Shown piece after piece: positions 1-5,043 of a stretch of 9,911 nt of DNA. The DNA lies in contig DAOUWX010000049.1 of assembly GCA_030666935.1 (NCBI GenBank), positions 1 through 9,911 of the forward strand. Reading direction: 5' to 3'. The first letter of the stretch is position 1; each line of letters begins with the position of its first letter. The notes under the pieces are model-generated. The model was not told the DNA's origin. It made no database searches and saw only the letters and a list, made by a program, of their open reading frames with translations. Position numbers and translations under genes: made by a program. Source of the stretch: Atribacterota bacterium (GTDB lineage Bacteria > Atribacterota > Phoenicimicrobiia > Phoenicimicrobiales > Phoenicimicrobiaceae).

Positions 1-73
1 AACTAACGACTATTCACTATTCACTAACGACTAATTTATCTCGCACTTCGCAACTTATGACTGTATTTTAAAC
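1..73. repeat. Degenerate heptanucleotide repeat array
   Basis: The sequence reads in 7-nt steps from position 4: TAACGAC, TATTCAC, TATTCAC, TAACGAC, TAATTTA, TCTCGCA, CTTCGCA, ACTTATG, ACTGTAT. Two unit types, TAACGAC and TATTCAC, alternate and differ only at positions 3-5. The second half is a diverged copy of the block at 7118-7173. The window begins inside the array, so its left edge is unknown. No gene is seen here. It resembles the short tandemly repeated heptanucleotides known from some bacterial intergenic regions; any function is unknown. Confidence 0.75.
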
Positions 74-100
74 AATCTATGCTGTCTAGTGCAATGGATT

Positions 101-135
101 CTGAATCCTGGTTTCTTGCTTCTGGTTGCTCTACC
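101..135. repeat. Short degenerate heptad array
   Basis: Five consecutive 7-nt units all begin with CT: CTGAATC, CTGGTTT, CTTGCTT, CTGGTTG, CTCTACC. The phase and the shared CTGGTTK core are visible by eye, but the units are more diverged than those at 1-73. A short open frame at 94-201 runs across it and is probably meaningless. The array ends at a weak inverted repeat, ACCTC-GAA-GAGGT (133-145). Confidence 0.5.
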
Positions 136-162
136 TCGAAGAGGTTTCTTTCTTTTGAAAAC

Positions 163-192
163 TTGACTTTTAACTTCCCTCTTTGCTATATT
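163..192 (+). promoter_or_regulatory. Candidate sigma-70 promoter for the antiporter operon
   Basis: TTGACT (163-168) and TATATT (187-192) are separated by 18 nt. Each matches the -35 and -10 consensus at five of six positions, and a TG dinucleotide at 184-185 gives an extended -10. Transcription from here would give an untranslated leader of roughly 290 nt before mrpE. The surroundings are AT-rich and partly repetitive, so a chance match is quite possible. Confidence 0.3.
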
Positions 193-489
193 TATCCTTA
201 GCGGGATATTTACTTCTTGTTTTGTAGATCATGTATATTTTTTTATAGAAGCAAATTTTATTTTCCTTATTTTTTTAACCATGGATCACAAATTTGGAAC
301 AATCCTAATGGGTTTATAAACATCTGGTATTTTTAGAAGGGGCAAGTGAATAAACATATGCAAGTGTTGGATTTAAACTTAATCTAACTTGGCATATAGT
401 TTACCTAAGATTCATCGTAATGAAGTTTTGCTCTAATAATATTCAACAAAATGTTAATTAAACAAACTTAGCAGGGAATAATATATATC
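193..489 (+). other. Non-coding leader region upstream of the antiporter operon
   Basis: No open frame of useful length is present on either strand; only short frames of about 9-13 codons (for example at 358 and 420) occur. The content is AT-rich, with poly-T stretches around 239 and 261-277. The only structured element seen is the imperfect hairpin at 356-397. A GGGA at 474-477, 12 nt before the ATG at 490, is the best available ribosome binding site for mrpE. No recognised riboswitch fold was identified by eye. Confidence 0.5.
356..397 (+). promoter_or_regulatory. Imperfect hairpin in the operon leader
   Basis: ATATGC (356-361) pairs with GCATAT (392-397). AAGT (362-365) then pairs with ACTT (387-390) across a bulged G391. 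After an internal loop, GGATT (369-373) pairs with AATCT (381-385, one G-U pair) around a 7-nt loop. This gives about 15 base pairs, and the structure ends 92 nt before the mrpE start. It could be a regulatory leader element or chance folding of AT-rich sequence. There is no T-tract directly after it, so it is not an intrinsic terminator. Confidence 0.3.
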
Positions 490-990
490 ATGTATAAAAA
501 AGGTGTCAGAATAGTTTTAACCTTCTTTGTGCTTATGAGTTTCTGGTTGATTCTCAGTCAAAATTTTCAACCGGCTTCGTTGCTTATTGGTGCTCTTTTT
601 TCGTTTCTGGTTGCTTTATTGACTTACAATTTCTTTATTAAGCCAGATGAGGGCACACGCGGTAGAGCTGTTCGAACGATTTGGTTGTTACTTGTTTATG
701 TTTTTGTTCTACTTTACGAGATGTTTCTTGCCAGTATTGATGTAGTCTATCGAGTTATTACTATGGATATCAACCCGGAGGTGGTTATGATAAAAACAGA
801 TATAAAGTCAGATTTGGGCGTTGTACTATTAGCAAATTCTATAACCTTAACACCTGGCACTATCACCATCGATATCGAAGGTGATCATCTTTACGTGCAC
901 TGGTTGTATGCACGTACAACCCATTTTGGGCATGCAGCGGAGTTGATCAAAGGGCGATTAGAACACTGGTTAGGGAGAATATTTATATGA
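490..990 (+). CDS. mrpE: Mrp/Mnh-type Na+/H+ antiporter subunit E
   Basis: This is a membrane subunit of the multisubunit Mrp cation/proton antiporter, corresponding to MnhE, or MbhA in hydrogenase complexes. The 166 residues match the usual family length. Two or three hydrophobic segments lie at about 7-24, 29-49 and 62-84. The family signature NSITLTPGTITIDIEGD is at 116-132 and is followed by LYVHWL in the soluble C-terminal part. The ATG at 490 has a modest GGGA site 12 nt upstream. The stop codon overlaps the start of mrpF as ATGA, which indicates translational coupling. MrpE is needed for complex assembly and full activity in studied systems but is not thought to form the ion path itself. 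It is the first gene of the nine-gene operon. Identification is secure from the signature and from the gene order. Confidence 0.95.
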   Translation: MYKKGVRIVLTFFVLMSFWLILSQNFQPASLLIGALFSFLVALLTYNFFIKPDEGTRGRAVRTIWLLLVYVFVLLYEMFLASIDVVYRVITMDINPEVVMIKTDIKSDLGVVLLANSITLTPGTITIDIEGDHLYVHWLYARTTHFGHAAELIKGRLEHWLGRIFI

Positions 991-1253
991 CTGCTGTTAC
1001 CATTATTATTACTGTATTAGGTATAACTGCTTCACTTGCTCTTTATCGGGTTATTTTTGGGCCTACACCATGGGATAGGCTAATTGCCGTTAATCTTATC
1101 TCATCTAAAGTAGTTATGATCATGGTAGCTGCTGCAGTATTCTTCGAACGAAGGATATATCTGGATGTGGCACTGGTATACGCTATTATAGGTTTCGTAA
1201 GCATAATCGCTATTAGTAAATTTTTAGAAAGTGAGGATACTGACAGAAAATGA
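987..1253 (+). CDS. mrpF: Mrp/Mnh-type Na+/H+ antiporter subunit F
   Basis: This is a small subunit of 88 residues with three predicted membrane helices (about 2-20, 38-53 and 59-79). It corresponds to MnhF/MbhB. The conserved segment RVIFGPTPWDRLIAVN is at 21-36, and YLDVALVYAIIGFVS lies in the last helix with an Asp at 60, as is typical of the family. The ATG at 987 overlaps the mrpE stop by 4 nt, and the AGGGAGA at 972-978 inside mrpE is a good ribosome binding site. The stop overlaps mrpG in the same way. In solved Mrp and Mbh complexes this subunit sits beside E and G in the sodium-handling part. Nothing unusual was seen. Confidence 0.95.
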   Translation: MTAVTIIITVLGITASLALYRVIFGPTPWDRLIAVNLISSKVVMIMVAAAVFFERRIYLDVALVYAIIGFVSIIAISKFLESEDTDRK

Positions 1254-1546
1254 TAGCTTACCTATTTATAATTCTGGGATTAGTTTTTATATTTTTTGGC
1301 ACACTGGGAATCATACGTTTTCCTGATATTTACACTCGGTTACAGACCAGCTCAAAGTGCGATGCTGCAGGTGCTGTCGCGTTGCTTGTCGGTTTGATGG
1401 TGAAGGAGGGTTTAGATTCGTTATCCTTAAGGATATTAATAATATTGGTGTTTTTGTTGTTGACCAACCCGGTAGCATCACATGCAATAGCACGCTCTGC
1501 TGCAATCAGAGGGATAAAGCCATGGCGGAAGAAAAAGAAAGGTTAA
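1250..1546 (+). CDS. mrpG: Mrp/Mnh-type Na+/H+ antiporter subunit G
   Basis: This 98-residue, three-helix protein corresponds to MnhG/MbhC. The family hallmarks are GTLGIIRFPDIYTRLQTSSK (17-36) and NPVASHAIARSA (73-84). The C-terminus is very basic (PWRKKKKG), which by the positive-inside rule places it in the cytoplasm. The ATG at 1250 overlaps the mrpF stop (ATGA), and GTGAGG at 1231-1236 serves as a distant ribosome binding site. Thirty bases separate the stop from the next start. The E-F-G trio at the front of the operon, followed by an MbhD-type gene, is the Mbh-like order rather than the A-B-C-D-E-F-G order of Bacillus. Confidence 0.95.
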   Translation: MIAYLFIILGLVFIFFGTLGIIRFPDIYTRLQTSSKCDAAGAVALLVGLMVKEGLDSLSLRILIILVFLLLTNPVASHAIARSAAIRGIKPWRKKKKG

Positions 1547-1575
1547 AGGGGGTAGCAGATTAGAGCTGCAAAATT

Positions 1576-2448
1576 ATGCTAATTGTATTCTTGATAATGT
1601 TACCTGTGCTTGCTTTAGTAGCACTTGAAATTAAAAACCTATTGAGTGCAGTAATAGTATTATCTGCATTTAGTCTTGTGCTATCTTTGATATTTTACTA
1701 TCTACACGCACCCGATGTGGCTATTGCTGAGGCAGCGATAGGCTCTGGGTTTGCTACAGTCATATTTCTAATTGCTATCAAGAAGAGAGGCGTGCTTATC
1801 ATGTTAACCTATCCGCACAGTCGCTTTTTCTATTATGATGATAAGGGTCGGCCAGCGGGTTTCGATTATGATATTTTATCACTATTTGCAAGAAAATTAG
1901 GCATCGAGTTGGAGGTAAGACGGGTTCAGTATTGGCAAGAGCTCATCCCGCAGCTCATATCGGGCAAAGGAGATATTATAGGTGCTGGTATGACTCGCCT
2001 GGATGAGCGTATAAAGCAGATCTGTTTTTCTGATGGCTATTTCCCAACTAAAGTAGTAATAGTGACTAACAGAGAGAACACTGCACTGAACTCTCTTAGC
2101 GATTTAAAGGGTAAAATTATTACCTCCGTTAAAGACACCTCCTATCTGTCTGCACTGCAATCAATTGAAGGCATTAAAATTGATACTAACTTCTCTGACC
2201 CAAACACATTATTACAAGCAGCGTCTGATGGCAGAATTAACACCGTTGCTGTTGATTTACCAGAGGCATTAATAGGACACATATTTTATCCTAATCTGAA
2301 AAATGTCGATACCATTACTAATTTACAACAGTACGGATATGGTATATCTAATGATAAGCCAGAGCTGTTAGCTAAATTAAATTCTTTCTTAAAAGAGATC
2401 AACGAGGATGGCACCTATCAAAAGGTATATAGGAAATACTTTCACTAA
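1576..2448 (+). CDS. MbhD (DUF4040) antiporter subunit fused to a solute-binding domain
   Basis: This is a two-domain protein of 290 residues. Residues 1-70 form a three-helix MbhD/DUF4040 subunit (helices about 2-16, 22-42 and 48-68) with the family segment APDVAIAEAAIGSG at 45-58. In classical Mrp systems the equivalent is part of the C-terminal half of MrpA. Normal MbhD subunits end soon after the third helix. Here the chain runs on from KKRG (69-72) straight into a complete SBP_bac_3 domain (71-290): GFDYDI (95-100), SGKGDIIGAGMT (119-130), FSDGYF (141-146), SLSDLKGK (173-180) and C-terminal NEDGTYQKVYRKYF (276-289). Arg135 and Asp227 stand where such domains hold the carboxylate and amine of an amino acid ligand. 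The text around SYLSALQSI and the C-terminal third resembles the N-terminal domain of MltF. There is no stop, linker or frame break at the join. ATG 1576 is the only ATG start possible after an in-frame TAG at 1561, but no good ribosome binding site precedes it. Domain assignments are strong; ligand, topology and role are unknown. Confidence 0.88.
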   Translation: MLIVFLIMLPVLALVALEIKNLLSAVIVLSAFSLVLSLIFYYLHAPDVAIAEAAIGSGFATVIFLIAIKKRGVLIMLTYPHSRFFYYDDKGRPAGFDYDILSLFARKLGIELEVRRVQYWQELIPQLISGKGDIIGAGMTRLDERIKQICFSDGYFPTKVVIVTNRENTALNSLSDLKGKIITSVKDTSYLSALQSIEGIKIDTNFSDPNTLLQAASDGRINTVAVDLPEALIGHIFYPNLKNVDTITNLQQYGYGISNDKPELLAKLNSFLKEINEDGTYQKVYRKYFH

Positions 2449-2482
2449 ATAATATTATATGGAATAATGGATGTTCAAATAA

Positions 2483-2740
2483 ATGAAAAAAGTTTTTTTT
2501 ATTATTATAATACTGATAATGGCCATATTATTTATCTTGTCTGTCGATATCGAATATGGCAATCCGAAGAACCTGGATGTCGCTAATTACTATATCGATC
2601 AGGGTCTTCACGATACCGGTGCAACTAATCTGGTTGCGGCCGTATATCTTAGTTATCGTGCTTATGACACTCTTATTGAGACAATAGTTTTATTTGTGGC
2701 AGTAGCAGGAGTTATATTCTGTTTGCGGGGGAAAAGATAG
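2483..2740 (+). CDS. MbhE-type antiporter subunit (MrpA C-terminal/MrpB N-terminal-like)
   Basis: This small membrane protein of 85 residues has a helix at about 3-21 and a second at 63-81. The central conserved region is YGNPKNLDVANYYI (25-38), then DTGATNLVAAVYLSYRAYDTLIE (44-66). The pattern of a Gly-Ala-x-Asn followed by Y-R-x-Y-D-T marks MbhE, the domain that in Bacillus-type systems forms the end of MrpA. The ATG at 2483 is preceded by GGATG (2469-2473), and a tiny frame, ATG TTC AAA TAA, lies directly upstream in the same phase. The start region contains A6 (2486-2491) and T8 (2493-2500) runs. The stop TAG abuts the next ATG with no spacer, indicating tight coupling with mrpB. Confidence 0.88.
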   Translation: MKKVFFIIIILIMAILFILSVDIEYGNPKNLDVANYYIDQGLHDTGATNLVAAVYLSYRAYDTLIETIVLFVAVAGVIFCLRGKR

Positions 2741-3166
2741 ATGAGGAGCTCAAAGATAATTAGGACTATAGCTCAAAAGTTATTTCCTTTCATTATGCTT
2801 TTTGGGTTTTATCTGATATCACATGGGCATCTATCGCCAGGTGGTGGCTTTCAAGGTGGAGTTGTGCTAGGTACGGCTACAATACTTTTAGCGCTCTCTT
2901 ATAACATAGAGCAAACGGAAAAGAAATTTAAGAGTAGATGGCTGAACATGTTGGAGAAATTAGGGATATTAACCTTAATCTTTTTGGGTTTTCTGGGTAT
3001 ATTTTTCGGCTACTCCTTTCTAGGCAATTTTTTACCCTTGGGTAAGCCAGACCAGATTGCCAGTGGCGGGTTGATGTTGCTTTTTAACATTGCCATCGGT
3101 ATTAAGATAGCAGCGGGTATTTCAGTTATATTCTATGCATTAGTTAGGTATAGAGGTGAAATATGA
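2741..3166 (+). CDS. mrpB: Mrp/Mnh-type Na+/H+ antiporter subunit B
   Basis: This is the MnhB-domain subunit (MbhF in hydrogenase complexes), 141 residues with four predicted helices (about 12-28, 36-54, 72-98 and 106-136). The hallmark GHLSPGGGFQGGVVLG is at 29-44, and SGGLMLLFNIAIGIKIAAG lies in the last helical region. The ATG at 2741 directly follows the upstream stop, with GGGGGA (2727-2732) as ribosome binding site. The stop overlaps mrpC as ATGA. Together with the small C-F-G subunits it forms the antiporter part next to the MbhD/MbhE-type helices. Confidence 0.95.
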   Translation: MRSSKIIRTIAQKLFPFIMLFGFYLISHGHLSPGGGFQGGVVLGTATILLALSYNIEQTEKKFKSRWLNMLEKLGILTLIFLGFLGIFFGYSFLGNFLPLGKPDQIASGGLMLLFNIAIGIKIAAGISVIFYALVRYRGEI

Positions 3167-3507
3167 CTCCCATAAATATCAGCCTTTTGATCTTTATAAT
3201 CGGCTTATATGGTGTAATAAGCAAAAATAATCTGATTAAAAAGATTATGGGGCTAACCATAATGAATGGTAGTATTGTACTATTTTTCATAAGTATCGGC
3301 TATAGGAAAGGTGGCTTGGCACCAATATTGGAGAAGGGGACGATTGACGGCACCCCCACCATAGTTGTTGATCCGCTGCCTCAAGCGCTGATGCTTACTG
3401 CAATTGTTATCGGTATTTCTGTAACTGCTTTGGCATTAGCACTGATCGTAAAAATCTATTCCAAATACAAGACTTTAGACATCCAACAACTATCAAAGGA
3501 GCGATAA
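3163..3507 (+). CDS. mrpC: Mrp/Mnh-type Na+/H+ antiporter subunit C (NuoK-like)
   Basis: This 114-residue subunit is related to NuoK of complex I and corresponds to MnhC/MbhG. It has three helices (about 4-20, 27-46 and 72-97). The conserved stretch VDPLPQALMLTAIVIGISV (69-87) is the family signature and includes the DPLPQALxLTAIVI core. The start overlaps mrpB by 4 nt, with an excellent ribosome binding site, AGAGGTGA, at 3152-3159. The C-terminus carries the AAAGGAG that serves mrpD. In complex I-like machines the NuoK-type subunit links the proton-pumping NuoL/M/N-type subunits to the rest of the membrane arm. Confidence 0.95.
   Translation: MTPINISLLIFIIGLYGVISKNNLIKKIMGLTIMNGSIVLFFISIGYRKGGLAPILEKGTIDGTPTIVVDPLPQALMLTAIVIGISVTALALALIVKIYSKYKTLDIQQLSKER
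3495..3501 (+). promoter_or_regulatory. Ribosome binding site fixing the TTG start of mrpD
   Basis: AAAGGAG lies at the end of mrpC, 10 nt before the TTG at 3512. No ATG is present at the start of this frame, so the strong site is the main reason to accept the TTG start, which also gives the expected short N-terminus before the first membrane helix. Confidence 0.75.
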
Positions 3508-3511
3508 TTAT

Positions 3512-4993
3512 TTGTCAATTCATATCCCCATCCTAATTATAATATCACCACTTCTGTCTGCATTTCTTGTGTTGCTTACTAGAAAGTATAAAATTATATT
3601 AGCGACTACCAGTATTATTGTTTCGATCGTTTTTGTATTGACACTTTCATCTCAGATTCTATCCGGAGATAGGGTAATATATTATCTTGGAGGCTGGCGA
3701 AGTCCTTTAGGTATCAACTTGGCGGTAGATGGGTTAAGCTTTTTTTTCTCTTTGATAGCATTGGGCTTAGGACTATTAGTTATTATATATTCTATACCTG
3801 AAAAGCGCTATGGTAGAACATATTATTTTTTACTGCTTATTTCGTTAAGTAGTATGATTGGTGTCATTTATACTGCTGACATTTTCAATATGTACGTCTT
3901 CTACGAGCTTTTATCGCTCGCTGTGTATTTGCTCATTGCCTATCCTAAGACAGGAGTGACTTTAAGAGCGAGCCTTAATTACCTCATAATGGGAAGTGTG
4001 GGGCTATCTTTCTTCCTGTTAGGGATCGGCTTTCTTTATGCTATGACTGGTACATTGGATATATTCCATATAGCTGAAAGGCTGCCGGCAGCATTTGATT
4101 CCAGTATGCAGATGGTGATCATGTCTTTTGTACTCATAGCTACCGGTATAGGTATAAAAATAGCTGTATTCCCTCTTTACGGCTGGCTACCGGATGCACA
4201 TTCTATGGCACCCTCACCTGTTAGTGCATTACTTTCCGGTGTTACCATAAAGATAGGCATTTACTGCTTGATTAGAGTGATCTATAGTGTATTCAGTACA
4301 GAAATATTTCTTCTTATTAACAGCCATAATATATTACTAGTTTTGGGTGTAGTTTCACTTTTATTTGGTGCCAGTATGGCATTAGCACAGAAAGACTTGA
4401 AACGATTGCTGGCGTATTCGACTATTAATCAGCTTGGGATTGTGTTTATCGGGTTGGGCATCGGAACTGAGCTGGGGCTCACCGGTGCACTGTTTCATGT
4501 TTTAAACCATACTCTAATGAAGAGCACTCTATTTTTTTGTGCAGGCATAATGATTGCTGAGACTGGCACGAGAGAAGTAAGAGGGCTCAGTGGATTTGGC
4601 AGGCAACAGCCTGCTATAGCTTTTTCCTTTGCAATAGCCTCTTTAGGTATGATCGGTATACCACCTATTAACGGCTTTGCAAGTAAATGGTTAATATGTT
4701 TAGCAGCTGTAGAGGCTGGTTACACATTCCTCGTAGTGATCATACTTACAGCAAGCGTGATCGCTGCTGCATATTATTTTCGTGTGATACAAGTGCTTTT
4801 TAATGGTTCACTGAAACAGGGTCCTACGCCTGCCCATGAAGGAGGGCAGGTGATTCATGGAAGTAATCTCTTTAGATCCTGGTCGATTTACATTTTGGTG
4901 GCTGGATGTCTATTGCTTGGGCTCGTACCAGCTTTTGGCATATCCCTGGTAAAACCAGCGGTAAGGTTGCTCTTATTCCATGTTGTTCCGTAA
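3512..4993 (+). CDS. mrpD: Mrp/Mnh-type Na+/H+ antiporter subunit D (NuoM/N-like)
   Basis: This is a proton-translocating subunit of the NuoL/M/N fold, 493 residues with about 14 membrane helices, equal to MnhD/MbhH. The residues that carry protons in this family are present: Glu132 in the FYELLSLAVY helix, Lys216 in GIGIKIAVFPLYGWLPDAH, Lys247 in SGVTIKIGIYCLIR, and Lys392 in GIPPINGFASKW. The proton_antipo_M signature WLPDAHSMAPSPVSALLSG (225-243) is clear, as are QKDLKRLLAYSTINQLG (303-319) and the FHVLNHTLMKS loop. The start is TTG at 3512, supported by the AAAGGAG site. It is followed by a 50-nt gap to a paralogous subunit. There are no truncations or lost key residues. Confidence 0.95.
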   Translation: MSIHIPILIIISPLLSAFLVLLTRKYKIILATTSIIVSIVFVLTLSSQILSGDRVIYYLGGWRSPLGINLAVDGLSFFFSLIALGLGLLVIIYSIPEKRYGRTYYFLLLISLSSMIGVIYTADIFNMYVFYELLSLAVYLLIAYPKTGVTLRASLNYLIMGSVGLSFFLLGIGFLYAMTGTLDIFHIAERLPAAFDSSMQMVIMSFVLIATGIGIKIAVFPLYGWLPDAHSMAPSPVSALLSGVTIKIGIYCLIRVIYSVFSTEIFLLINSHNILLVLGVVSLLFGASMALAQKDLKRLLAYSTINQLGIVFIGLGIGTELGLTGALFHVLNHTLMKSTLFFCAGIMIAETGTREVRGLSGFGRQQPAIAFSFAIASLGMIGIPPINGFASKWLICLAAVEAGYTFLVVIILTASVIAAAYYFRVIQVLFNGSLKQGPTPAHEGGQVIHGSNLFRSWSIYILVAGCLLLGLVPAFGISLVKPAVRLLLFHVVP

Positions 4994-5023
4994 AAAATTA
5001 GTTTATGTATAGAGATATTATCT

Positions 5024-5034
5024 AAAGGCGGTGA
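5024..5034 (+). promoter_or_regulatory. Extended ribosome binding site for the TTG start at 5044
   Basis: AAAGGCGGTGA matches the anti-Shine-Dalgarno complement AAAGGAGGTGA at ten of eleven positions and ends 9 nt before TTG 5044. An in-frame TGA at 5032 excludes any earlier start, so TTG is the first conventional start codon available. Confidence 0.7.
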
Positions 5035-5043
5035 ATTCCGGTT

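Noticed and set aside
1..73. CRISPR-like array
   Set aside because: Repeat units are only 7 nt with no spacers between them, and no cas genes are present.
133..157. Intrinsic terminator from ACCTC-GAA-GAGGT followed by T-rich sequence
   Set aside because: Only a 5-bp stem with a 3-nt loop and an interrupted T-tract; too weak to list.
94..201. Short 35-codon open frame starting with ATG
   Set aside because: Runs through heptad repeats, has no ribosome binding site and no recognisable features.
1357..1563. Open frame overlapping mrpG whose end lies in frame with the MbhD-fusion gene, separated only by TAG at 1561
   Set aside because: Its residues show no family pattern and the DNA is fully explained by mrpG (including its basic C-terminus). 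The TAG is most simply an upstream in-frame stop, not a read-through signal.
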